A stretch of 64,000 bases of DNA from Xanthomonas sp. (GTDB lineage Bacteria; Pseudomonadota; Gammaproteobacteria; Xanthomonadales; Xanthomonadaceae), in the NCBI RefSeq assembly GCF_017163755.1, contig NZ_JAFIWC010000021.1, forward strand, positions 1 through 64,000. The letters run 5' to 3'. The notes beneath the pieces were generated by a model. It ran no database searches. It saw nothing but the letters and a program-made list of their open reading frames with translations, and had not been told where the DNA came from. The translations under genes and the position numbers were made by a program. Below are positions 52,655 to 60,668 of this stretch, one piece after another. Position 1 is the first letter of the stretch. The number at the start of each line of letters is the position of its first letter.

Positions 52655-53472
52655 AATGCACTGGCCCCGGGAGTGGTGGTTGCGGTATTGGGAAACTCCT
52701 TGCGCAACCGCTGTTGGTAACGGCCGGCGGCAGCCATGTCGCCCAGCCTTTGTTCAATCTGAACCGCAAGTTGTAACACGGATGCGGTGGCCGCCGCAGC
52801 CGACAAACGCCGCTGCGAAAACGCCCTAGCTTCGAAGTAGCGCCCATGCGCGACTTCGTTGCGCGTCATCGCTTCCAAGGCATAGGCGTTGTTCGGCTCC
52901 AGCGACAGGGCCTTGCGCAGGTCACGCTCGGCGCGTTCGCCCTGCCCGACCAGCAACGCGCAGCCGCCGGCGTTGGCCAGCGCCGATGCCGGCGTCGCGT
53001 AGCCCGGCGCCGCCAGCGCGCGGTCGAACCACAGCAGCGCCTCGGCCGGATGGCCATTGGCGCATAGCCACGCGCCGTAGTTGTTCATGCCCGCGCCCTG
53101 GGTGGGCGCAAGCTCGGTGACCTTGCGGTAGTACTCGCCGGCGGTGGCGGCATCGCCGCGGCGGTCGGCGATCACCGCCAGCAGCGTGTACGCATCGACC
53201 GAGCCGGGGGACTGCGCCAACGCCTTGCGCGCGCTCTGCTCGGCACGCACCAGATCGCCGGCGCGCAGCCGGCTTGCCGCCAGCCCGAGGTTCTCCTGCA
53301 GCGCGTAGCGCGCCTTGACCGTGGCGTTGTCGCGGAAATCATAGTCCGGCGCCACCTGCTCGACGGCGCGCACCTTGCCGGCCTTGGCGTTGCGCCAACC
53401 GCATCCGCCCAGCCCCAGCGAGATCGCCAGCAGCAGGCCGATGCCACCGATCAGGCCGTTACGCCGCCGCAT
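52651..53472 (-). CDS. pilF: PilF/PilW-type lipoprotein, type IV pilus biogenesis/stability
   Basis: The 273-residue lipoprotein has a signal with lipobox GLGGC and a set of TPR repeats ([57 protein letters not shown]). PilF pilotins help assemble the PilQ secretin. The ATG at 53472 overlaps rlmN by 14 bases. The sequence MNNYGAWLC is a usual PilF segment. Its place between rlmN and rodZ is conserved in gammaproteobacteria. Confidence 0.93.
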   Translation of the reverse strand: MRRRNGLIGGIGLLLAISLGLGGCGWRNAKAGKVRAVEQVAPDYDFRDNATVKARYALQENLGLAASRLRAGDLVRAEQSARKALAQSPGSVDAYTLLAVIADRRGDAATAGEYYRKVTELAPTQGAGMNNYGAWLCANGHPAEALLWFDRALAAPGYATPASALANAGGCALLVGQGERAERDLRKALSLEPNNAYALEAMTRNEVAHGRYFEARAFSQRRLSAAAATASVLQLAVQIEQRLGDMAAAGRYQQRLRKEFPNTATTTPGASAL

Positions 53473-54664
53473 CCCGGTCCGCCTGGCGCTGCAGCTGGCG
53501 CTGGAAGTCGGCCTGGCGTCGGGTGCGATCCATCACCTGCCCCTTGAGCTGGCCGCAGGCCGCATCGATGTCGTCGCCGCGCGTGCGCCGCACCATCGTC
53601 AGCACCTGCGCATCGAGCAGGATCTTCTGGAACGCGCGGATCTCGGTCTCGCCGGAGCGCTCGTAGCGCGTGCCCGGGAACGGGTTGAACGGAATCAGGT
53701 TGACCTTGCCCGCGTCCTTGGTCTGGACCGCGTTGTCGAACTGCCGCATCAGCCTGGCCAGCTGCCGCGCGTGCTCGGGCTGGTCGTTGATGCCCTTCAT
53801 CAGCGTGTATTCGAAGGTCACCGATTCGCGCCGCTTGTTGGCGCGCAGGTAGCGCGCGCAGGCGGCCATCAGCTCGGCGACCGGGTACTTCTTGTTCAGC
53901 GGCACCAACTGCTCGCGCAGCGCGTCGTCGGCCGCGTGCAGCGACACCGCCAGCGACACGTCGCTCTCGCTGGACAGGCGGTCGATCATCGGCACCAGGC
54001 CGGAGGTCGACAGGGTCACGCGCTTGTTGGCCAGGCCGTAGCCCAGGTCGTCGCGCATCACGCTCATCGCGCGCACGACGTTGTCGAAATTCATCAACGG
54101 CTCGCCCATGCCCATCATCACCACGTTGGTGAGACGGCGCTGCTGGTGCGGCACGTTGCCCAGGTGGCGCGCCGCGACCCACACCTGGCCGATGATCTCG
54201 GCGGTGGACAGGTTGCGGTTGAAGCCCTGGGTGGCGGTGGAGCAGAACGTGCAGTTCAGCGCGCAGCCGACCTGCGAGGACACGCACAGCGTGCCGCGGC
54301 CCTTGTCGGGGATGTAGACCGTCTCGATCGCGTTCTTGCCGTCGGTACCCATCGCCAGCAGCCACTTGTGGGTACCGTCGGTGGAGGGCTTGTCGAACAC
54401 CACGTTCGGGACCACGACCTCGGCATGCTGCTGCAGCTTGGCGCGCAGCGCCTTGCCCAGGTCGGTCATCTGGTCGAAGTCGGTGACGTAGCGGTGGTGG
54501 ATCCACTTCATCACCTGGTGGGCGCGGTAGCGCGCTTCGCCGAGGGTCTCGGCGAAGAAGCGCTCCAGACCCTCGCGATCGAGGTCGAGCAGGTTCTGCT
54601 TGGCCGCGCCGCTGGCCCTGACCGGGTCAGCGAGCGGCAACGACGTGTGGACGACCTCGTTCAC
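53459..54664 (-). CDS. rlmN: Dual-specificity 23S rRNA/tRNA adenine C2-methyltransferase RlmN
   Basis: The 401-residue radical SAM enzyme methylates A2503 in 23S rRNA and A37 in some tRNAs. It has the iron-sulfur motif C134-x3-C138-x2-C141 (CALNCTFC), an N-terminal helical domain, and the C-terminal [10 protein letters not shown] segment with the following region that holds the second catalytic cysteine (AACGQLKGQ). Start ATG 54664 lies 12 bases after ndk. The 40-residue tail after the catalytic region is Gln/Arg-rich. Confidence 0.96.
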   Translation of the reverse strand: MNEVVHTSLPLADPVRASGAAKQNLLDLDREGLERFFAETLGEARYRAHQVMKWIHHRYVTDFDQMTDLGKALRAKLQQHAEVVVPNVVFDKPSTDGTHKWLLAMGTDGKNAIETVYIPDKGRGTLCVSSQVGCALNCTFCSTATQGFNRNLSTAEIIGQVWVAARHLGNVPHQQRRLTNVVMMGMGEPLMNFDNVVRAMSVMRDDLGYGLANKRVTLSTSGLVPMIDRLSSESDVSLAVSLHAADDALREQLVPLNKKYPVAELMAACARYLRANKRRESVTFEYTLMKGINDQPEHARQLARLMRQFDNAVQTKDAGKVNLIPFNPFPGTRYERSGETEIRAFQKILLDAQVLTMVRRTRGDDIDAACGQLKGQVMDRTRRQADFQRQLQRQADRDAAA

Positions 54665-54676
54665 GGTGTCACTCTC

Positions 54677-55102
54677 TCAGCGCGAGACCACGTCGGTGGC
54701 GGCGAAGAAGTACGCCACCTCGATGGCGGCATTCTCGACCGAATCCGAGCCGTGCGCGGCGTTGGCATCGATGGAATCGGCGAAATCGGCACGGATGGTG
54801 CCCGCCGCCGCGTCCTTGGGATTGGTGGCGCCGAGCAGTTCGCGGTGCGCGGCGACGGCGTTCTCGCCTTCCAGCGCCTGGATCATCACCGGGCCGGAGA
54901 TCATGAACTCGACCAGCGCGTTGAAGAACGGACGCTCGCGGTGCACGGCGTAGAAGCCCTCGGCCTCCTGGCGCGACAGCTGCTTGTACTTGGCGGCGAC
55001 GATCTTCAGGCCGGCCTTCTCGAAGCGGGCATAGATTTCGCCGATGACGTTCTTGGCGACGGCATCGGGCTTGATGATGGACAGGGTGCGCTCCAGCGCC
55101 AT
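54677..55102 (-). CDS. ndk: Nucleoside diphosphate kinase
   Basis: The 141-residue enzyme balances nucleoside triphosphates. The phospho-histidine is H117 in NAAHGSDS, and the start [18 protein letters not shown] is the family start. Length is the normal one. AGAA at about 8 bases upstream is a weak ribosome site. It is the first gene of the ndk-rlmN-pilF-rodZ run. A minus-strand intrinsic terminator lies 47 bases upstream of the start codon. Confidence 0.97.
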   Translation of the reverse strand: MALERTLSIIKPDAVAKNVIGEIYARFEKAGLKIVAAKYKQLSRQEAEGFYAVHRERPFFNALVEFMISGPVMIQALEGENAVAAHRELLGATNPKDAAAGTIRADFADSIDANAAHGSDSVENAAIEVAYFFAATDVVSR

Positions 55103-55148
55103 GGAAGTTCTCCGTTGGGCGGGCCACTGAAGGCCCGAGGTTAGCATG

Positions 55149-55173
55149 AAAAAAACCCGCGTCAAAACGCGGG
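55149..55173 (-). terminator. Intrinsic terminator or attenuator upstream of ndk
   Basis: On the minus strand ACGCGGG-like arms CCCGCGT (55173-55167 read downward) and ACGCGGG (55162-55156) with a TTTG loop are followed by seven Ts (55155-55149). The stem works only in the minus direction. No minus-strand gene lies upstream of it, since the next gene is divergent, so it must end a short leader or small RNA. Confidence 0.75.
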
Positions 55174-55285
55174 CTTAGCCAGAATTGCGATGGAGGATTC
55201 TATCCAATCGCAGCCGGCTTTGCACGGCCCGGCGCTGAATCGATGCTGCATTGCAGCATGACGCCGCCGGTGACCGGCCGTAGAC

Positions 55286-55301
55286 TCAAACAATCGTTTG
55301 A
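55286..55301. promoter_or_regulatory. Predicted PsrA-type operator
   Basis: TCAAAC, AATC, GTTTGA is a perfect inverted repeat 18 bases before the regulator ATG. It fits the (G/C)AAAC-N4-GTTT(G/C) consensus known for Pseudomonas PsrA. An overlapping symmetric CAATC-GTTT-GATTG (55291-55304) is also present. Confidence 0.75.
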
Positions 55302-55319
55302 TTGATTCGGCTGGCATCC

Positions 55320-55952
55320 ATGGCAAAGCAGGCCCACTTCTCGACCAAGGACCGCATCCTCAGCGCGGCCGAGGAGCTGTTCGCCCAGCACGGCTTCTCC
55401 GGCACCTCGCTGCGCCAGCTCACCAGCCAGGCCGACGTCAACATCGCCGCGGTCAACTACCACTTCGGCTCCAAGGAGAACCTGGTCAACGAGGTGTTTC
55501 GCCGGCGCATGGACGAGATGACCGCAGCCCGGCTGAGCCAGCTGGAGGCGGCGCAGCGCGAGCACCCCGGGCAGCTGGGCCGGGTGCTGGCGGCGTTCGT
55601 CGAGCCGGCGCTGGCCATGGCCCAGGACCGGCAGAGCGGCGGCGCCTTCGTCCGCGTGATCGCCCGCGCCTACGCCGAGAAGAACGACAGCCTGCGCCAG
55701 TTCCTGTCCGACCACTACGGCCACGTGCTGCGCGAGTTCGGCAAGGCCATCTCCGGCTGCGTGCCCGGGCTGAACAAGGAAGAGCTGTACTGGCGGCTGG
55801 ATTTCCTCGCCGGCGCGCTGACCTACGCGATGGCCGACTTCGGCCTGATCAAGCGTCCCGCCGGCGTCAGCGAGGCCGCGCACCGCGCCCACGCCGCGCG
55901 CGAACTCATCCGTTTCGCCGAAGCCGGCTTCCTGGCCCGCTCCGCTCCCTGA
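55320..55952 (+). CDS. PsrA-like TetR-family regulator of fatty-acid degradation
   Basis: The 210-residue protein has a TetR domain (DRILSAAEELFAQHGFSGTS, LRQLTSQADVNIAAVNYHFG, SKENLVNEVFRRRMDEM) close to PsrA of Pseudomonas, which binds long-chain fatty acids and represses fadBA5 and itself. The remainder is an all-helical ligand domain. ATG 55320 was chosen over a TTG at 55302, which falls inside the operator. The beta-oxidation operon follows 35 bases downstream on the same strand, supporting autoregulated control of the whole operon. Confidence 0.88.
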   Translation: MAKQAHFSTKDRILSAAEELFAQHGFSGTSLRQLTSQADVNIAAVNYHFGSKENLVNEVFRRRMDEMTAARLSQLEAAQREHPGQLGRVLAAFVEPALAMAQDRQSGGAFVRVIARAYAEKNDSLRQFLSDHYGHVLREFGKAISGCVPGLNKEELYWRLDFLAGALTYAMADFGLIKRPAGVSEAAHRAHAARELIRFAEAGFLARSAP

Positions 55953-55987
55953 CCCCGCACTCGTTGCACCCACAAAGGCTGATCGCT

Positions 55988-58360
55988 ATGTCCAACCCCC
56001 TGCTAGTCCGCCGTGCCGCCGTCCTGGGCGCGGGCGTGATGGGCGCGCAGATCGCTGCGCACCTGACCAACGCCGGCGTCGACACCGTGCTGTTCGACCT
56101 TCCCGCCAAGGAAGGCCATCCCGATGGCATCGTGCTCAAGGCCATCGCCAACCTGACCAAGCTGAGCCCGGCGCCGTTGGCCAGCGCCGCGCTGGCCGAG
56201 GCCATCACCCCGGCCAACTACGAGACGGGGCTGGAGCAGCTGAAAGGCTGCGACCTGATCATCGAGGCCATCGCCGAGCGCATGGACTGGAAGCAGGACC
56301 TGTACAAGAAGATCGCCCCGTTCGTCGCCGAGCACGCGGTGCTGGCGAGCAACACTTCCGGCCTGGGCATCAACGCGCTGTCCGACGTGCTGCCCGAACA
56401 GCTGCGCCACCGCTTTTGCGGCGTGCATTTCTTCAACCCGCCGCGCTACATGCACCTGGCCGAGCTGATCCCGGCCAAGGGCACCGACGCTGCGGTGCTG
56501 GAAGGGCTGGAAGCGTTCCTGACCACCACCCTGGGCAAGGGCGTGGTGTACGCCAAGGACACCCCGAACTTCATCGGCAACCGCATCGGCGTGTTCTCGA
56601 TCCTGTCCACCATCCACCACACCGCGCAGTCCGGCCTGGGCTTCGACGAAGTGGACGCGCTGACCGGCCCGCTGGTCGGGCGGCCGAAATCGGCGACCTA
56701 CCGCACCTCCGACGTGGTCGGCCTGGACACCATGGCGCATGTGATCAAGACCATGGCCGACACCCTGCCCGACGATCCGTGGCACCAGTACTTCGCTTCG
56801 CCGAAGTGGCTGGACGCGCTGATCGGCAAGGGCGCGCTCGGGCAGAAGGTCGGCGCCGGCATCTTCCGCAAGGTCGGCAAGGACATCGTGGTGCTGGACC
56901 TTGAGAAGCAGGACTACCGTCCGGCCGACCGCAGCGCGGCGCCGGAAGTGGTCGAGATCCTGAAGATCAAGAACCCGGCGGAGAAGTTCGCCAAGCTGCG
57001 CGAGAGCCAGCACCCGCAGGCGCAGTTCCTGTGGGCGACGTTCCGCGACCTGTTCCACTACAGCGCCTACCACTTGGCCGACATCGCGCAGACCGCGCGC
57101 GACGTGGACCTGGCGATCCGCTGGGGCTACGGCTGGTCGCTGGGTCCGTTCGAGACCTGGCAGGCGGCCGGCTGGAAGCAGGTGGCGCAGTGGATCGCCG
57201 ACGACATCGTCGCCGGCAAGACCATGAGCAGCGCGCCGCTGCCGGACTGGGTGTTCGACGGCCGCGATGGCGTGCATGCCGCCGAAGGCAGCTACAGCCC
57301 GGCGCGCAACGCCAAGCTGCCGCGCTCGGCGCTGCCGGTGTACCAGCGCCAGCGCTTCCCCGATCCGCTGCTGGGCGAGAAGTTCGCCCCGGGCGAGACC
57401 GTGTTCGAGAACGACGGCCTGCGCATGTGGCACGACGGCGACGACGTCGCCGTGGTCAGCTTCAAGACCAAGATGAACACCGTCTCCGACCAGGTGCTCG
57501 ACGGCCTGCAGGAAGCGGTCGGCCGCGCCGAGCAGGGCTTCAAGGGCCTGGTGATCTGGCAGCACAAGGAGCCCTTCTCCGCCGGCGCCGACCTGGCCGG
57601 TGCGCTGGGCCTGCTGCAGGCGGGCAAGGTCGACGCGTTCGAGGCGATGGTCGCCAACTTCCAGGCCACCAGCCAGCGCATCAAGTATTCGCTGGTGCCG
57701 GTGGTCGCGGCGGTGCGCGGGCTGGCGCTTGGCGGCGGCTGCGAATTCCAGATGCACAGCGCCAGCACCGTGGCCGGGCTGGAAAGCTACATCGGCCTGG
57801 TCGAGGCCGGGGTCGGTCTGCTGCCGGCCGGCGGCGGCCTGAAGGAGTTGGCGGTGCGGGCGGCGCAGGCGGCCGGCCCGAACGGTGACGTGTTCGCCGA
57901 GCTGAAGAAGACCTTCGAGACGGTGGCGATGGCCAAGGTCTCAACCTCGGCGGTCAACGCCAAGGAACTGGGCCTGCTGCGCGCCACCGACAAGGTGGTG
58001 TTCAACGCCTACGAGTCGCTGCACATCGCCAGGCAGCAGGCGCGCGCGCTGGCCGACACCGGCTACCGCCCGCCGCTGCCGGCGCGGCGCATCGCAGTGG
58101 CCGGCGACGTCGGCATCGCCACCTTCAAGATGCTGCTGGTCAACATGCTGGAAGGCCGCTTCATCAGCGAGTACGACTACGAGATCGCCACCCGCATCGC
58201 CACCGTGCTGTGCGGCGGCGAAGTCGACCGCGGCGCGCTGGTGGACGAGGAATGGCTGCTCAAGCTCGAGCGCAAGCACTTCGTGGAGCTGGCCCAGCAG
58301 GAAAAGACCCAGGCGCGCATCGGGCACATGCTCAAGACGGGCAAGCCGTTGCGGAACTAA
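55988..58360 (+). CDS. 3-hydroxyacyl-CoA dehydrogenase/enoyl-CoA hydratase, FadN domain order
   Basis: The 790-residue enzyme performs the hydration and dehydrogenation steps of beta-oxidation. Unlike E. coli FadB, the dehydrogenase comes first: NAD-binding VLGAGVMGAQIAAHL at about 11-25, SNTSGLGI and HFFNPPRYMHLAE with the catalytic His, and GNRIGVFS; the crotonase domain follows (about 480-680: SAGADLAGALG oxyanion region, GLALGGGCEFQMHS with the catalytic Glu). This is the order of Bacillus FadN. The gene starts at ATG 55988 between the PsrA-like gene and fadA. Confidence 0.95.
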   Translation: MSNPLLVRRAAVLGAGVMGAQIAAHLTNAGVDTVLFDLPAKEGHPDGIVLKAIANLTKLSPAPLASAALAEAITPANYETGLEQLKGCDLIIEAIAERMDWKQDLYKKIAPFVAEHAVLASNTSGLGINALSDVLPEQLRHRFCGVHFFNPPRYMHLAELIPAKGTDAAVLEGLEAFLTTTLGKGVVYAKDTPNFIGNRIGVFSILSTIHHTAQSGLGFDEVDALTGPLVGRPKSATYRTSDVVGLDTMAHVIKTMADTLPDDPWHQYFASPKWLDALIGKGALGQKVGAGIFRKVGKDIVVLDLEKQDYRPADRSAAPEVVEILKIKNPAEKFAKLRESQHPQAQFLWATFRDLFHYSAYHLADIAQTARDVDLAIRWGYGWSLGPFETWQAAGWKQVAQWIADDIVAGKTMSSAPLPDWVFDGRDGVHAAEGSYSPARNAKLPRSALPVYQRQRFPDPLLGEKFAPGETVFENDGLRMWHDGDDVAVVSFKTKMNTVSDQVLDGLQEAVGRAEQGFKGLVIWQHKEPFSAGADLAGALGLLQAGKVDAFEAMVANFQATSQRIKYSLVPVVAAVRGLALGGGCEFQMHSASTVAGLESYIGLVEAGVGLLPAGGGLKELAVRAAQAAGPNGDVFAELKKTFETVAMAKVSTSAVNAKELGLLRATDKVVFNAYESLHIARQQARALADTGYRPPLPARRIAVAGDVGIATFKMLLVNMLEGRFISEYDYEIATRIATVLCGGEVDRGALVDEEWLLKLERKHFVELAQQEKTQARIGHMLKTGKPLRN

Positions 58361-58367
58361 TGAAGCC

Positions 58368-58461
58368 GGGACTCGGGACTCGGGACCCGGGACTCGGAAA
58401 GCAAGAGCCGCCACGGTGTGCTTTTGACTTTCCGAGTCCCGGGTCCCGGGTCCCGAGTCCC
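58368..58461. repeat. Heptamer-repeat hairpin element between the fadN-like gene and fadA
   Basis: GGGACTC, GGGACTC, GGGACCC, GGGACTC, GGAAA (58368-58400) pairs with its inverted counterpart (58429-58461) at 32 of 33 positions around a 28-base loop. It starts 7 bases after the stop of the upstream gene and ends 36 bases before the fadA ATG, so any joint mRNA must contain it. Confidence 0.88.
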
Positions 58462-58497
58462 GAACCAGCAAACTTCCAGCCATTCGAGACTCCCCAG

Positions 58498-59703
58498 ATG
58501 ACCAGACAAATCCAGGACGCCTACATCGTCGCCGCCACCCGCACCCCGGTCGGCAAGGCGCCCAAGGGCGTGTTCCGCAATACCCGTCCCGACGACCTGC
58601 TCGCGCACGTGCTGCGCGCCGTCGTCGCGCAGGCGCCGGGCATCGACCTGGGCCGCATCGACGACGCCATCATCGGCTGCGCGATGCCCGAGGGCGAGCA
58701 AGGCATGAACGTGGCGCGCATCGGCGTGCTGCTGGCCGGCCTGCCGGACACCATCGCCGCGCAGACGATCAACCGCTTCTGCTCGTCGGGCCTGCAGGCG
58801 GTGGCGCTGGCCGCCGACCAGATCCGCCTGGGCAACGCCGACCTGATGCTGGCCGGCGGCACCGAATCGATGTCGATGGTGCCGATGATGGGCAACAAGG
58901 TCGCGCTGTCGCCGTCGGTGTTCCGCGACGACCATGTCGCCATCGCCTACGGCATGGGCATCACCGCCGAGAAGGTGGCCGAGGAATGGAAGGTGTCGCG
59001 CGAGGACCAGGACGCGTTCGCCCTCGCCTCGCACCAGAAGGCCATCGCCGCGATCGCCGCCGGCGAGTTCCAGCAGGAAATCAGCCCGTACGAGATCCTG
59101 TCGCACCAGCCCGACCTGGCCGGAAACGTCATCGCGCTGCGCAAGCGCCTGGTCGACACCGACGAAGGCCCGCGCCCGGACAGCTCGATCGAAGGCCTGG
59201 CCAAGCTGCGCCCGGTGTTCCGCAACGGCCAGTTCGGCGGCAGCGTGACCGCCGGCAACTCCTCGCAGATGAGCGACGGCGCCGCTGCGGTGCTGCTCGC
59301 CTCCGAGCAGGCGATCAAGGACTACGGCCTGACGCCGCTGGCCCGCTTCGTCAGCTTCTCGGTGGCCGGCGTGCGTCCGGAAGTGATGGGCATCGGCCCG
59401 ATCGCGGCGATCCCCAAGGCGCTCAAGCAGGCCGGCCTGAGCAAGGACCAGTTGGACTGGATCGAGCTCAACGAGGCCTTCGCCGCGCAGTCGCTGGCGG
59501 TGATCCGCGACAGCGGCCTGGACCCCTCCAAGGTCAACCCGCTGGGCGGGGCGATCGCCCTGGGCCATCCGCTGGGCGCGACCGGCGCCATCCGCACCGC
59601 CACGCTGGTGCACGGCCTGCGCCGCCGCCAGCAGAAGTACGGCATGGTGACGATGTGCATCGGCACCGGCATGGGCGCCGCCGGCATCATCGAAGCGCTC
59701 TGA
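58498..59703 (+). CDS. fadA: Acetyl-CoA C-acyltransferase (3-ketoacyl-CoA thiolase)
   Basis: The 401-residue thiolase has the acylated cysteine in TINRFCSSGLQAV, the His in GGAIALGHPLGATGA and the C-terminal cysteine in MVTMCIGTGMGAAG. It cleaves 3-ketoacyl-CoA in the last step of each beta-oxidation cycle. ATG 58498 (MTRQIQDAYIVAATRTPVG) is the family start. The open frame upstream is hairpin repeat sequence. An intrinsic terminator follows 20 bases after the stop. Confidence 0.96.
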   Translation: MTRQIQDAYIVAATRTPVGKAPKGVFRNTRPDDLLAHVLRAVVAQAPGIDLGRIDDAIIGCAMPEGEQGMNVARIGVLLAGLPDTIAAQTINRFCSSGLQAVALAADQIRLGNADLMLAGGTESMSMVPMMGNKVALSPSVFRDDHVAIAYGMGITAEKVAEEWKVSREDQDAFALASHQKAIAAIAAGEFQQEISPYEILSHQPDLAGNVIALRKRLVDTDEGPRPDSSIEGLAKLRPVFRNGQFGGSVTAGNSSQMSDGAAAVLLASEQAIKDYGLTPLARFVSFSVAGVRPEVMGIGPIAAIPKALKQAGLSKDQLDWIELNEAFAAQSLAVIRDSGLDPSKVNPLGGAIALGHPLGATGAIRTATLVHGLRRRQQKYGMVTMCIGTGMGAAGIIEAL

Positions 59704-59723
59704 GGCCTTCGCCGCGGCAAGAG

Positions 59724-59749
59724 AAAGGGCAGCCTGGGCTGCCCTTTTT
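59724..59749 (+). terminator. Intrinsic terminator between fadA and galU
   Basis: Arms AAAGGGCAGC (59724-59733) and GCTGCCCTTT (59738-59747) with a 4-base loop are followed by Ts to 59749. The A run on the left gives a short T run on the minus strand too, so it may serve both convergent transcripts. Confidence 0.88.
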
Positions 59750-59774
59750 CGTTCTGGCGCGTCTGCGCGACCGC

Positions 59775-60668
59775 TCAGCCCTTCGCTTCCGCCTCGGCGA
59801 GTGCGCTGCGCATGATCGCCTGCGCCGGCTTGCTCAGCTTCTCGTGTTCCAGCGCGTAGCGGATGGTCGCCTCGATCAGGCCGATGTGGGTGCCGCAATC
59901 GAAACGGGTGCCCTCGAAGCGGTACGCCAGCACCGGGTCGATCTTGATCAGCTCGGCGATGGCGTCGGTCAGCTGGATCTCGCCGCCCGCGCCGGGCGTG
60001 GTCTTCTCGAGCAGGTCGAAGATCTTGGAACTGAGCACGTAGCGCCCGACCACGGCCAGATCGCTCGGCGCATCGGCCGGCTTGGGCTTCTCGACGATCG
60101 CGTTGATGCGGCCCTGGCTGCCGTCGAACGCGTCGGTGGCGACGATGCCGTAGCTGCCGGTGTTCTCGTGCGGTACGTCCTGCACCGCGATCACGCTGGC
60201 GCCCGAGGCTTCGGCCGCGTCGGCCATCTGCGTCAGCGCGCCGGCGCCGCGGTTCCAGATCAGGTCGTCCGGCAGCAGCACCGCGAACGGCTCGTCGCCG
60301 ATGATCGGCTTGGCGCACAGCACCGCATGGCCCAGGCCCAGCGCTTCGGCCTGGGTGACGAAGATCGCGCGCACGCCGTTGGGCAGCACGTGGCGCACCA
60401 GTTCCAGCTGTTCGGTCTTGCCGGCGCGCTCGAGCTTCTGCTCGAGCTCGTAGGCCTTGTCGAAATAGTCCGCGACCGCGTGCTTGTAGCGATTGGTGAC
60501 GAAGATCAGCGTGTCGCAACCGGCTTCGATCGCCTCGTCGACGGCGTACTGGATCAGCGGGCGATCGATGATCGGCAGCATCTCCTTCGGCACGGTCTTG
60601 GTCGCGGGGAGGAAGCGGGTGCCCAGACCGGCCACCGGGAAAACTGCTTTGCGGATTCTCTTGCTCAT
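59775..60668 (-). CDS. galU: UTP-glucose-1-phosphate uridylyltransferase
   Basis: The 297-residue enzyme makes UDP-glucose for LPS, exopolysaccharide and glycan precursors. It has the nucleotide-binding VAGLGTRFLPATKTVPKEML, GLGHAVLCAKPI, PDDLI and IVEKPKP motifs. The ATG at 60668 shares its first base with the stop of the upstream dehydratase gene (TGATG), so translation is coupled. It converges with fadA. Confidence 0.96.
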   Translation of the reverse strand: MSKRIRKAVFPVAGLGTRFLPATKTVPKEMLPIIDRPLIQYAVDEAIEAGCDTLIFVTNRYKHAVADYFDKAYELEQKLERAGKTEQLELVRHVLPNGVRAIFVTQAEALGLGHAVLCAKPIIGDEPFAVLLPDDLIWNRGAGALTQMADAAEASGASVIAVQDVPHENTGSYGIVATDAFDGSQGRINAIVEKPKPADAPSDLAVVGRYVLSSKIFDLLEKTTPGAGGEIQLTDAIAELIKIDPVLAYRFEGTRFDCGTHIGLIEATIRYALEHEKLSKPAQAIMRSALAEAEAKG

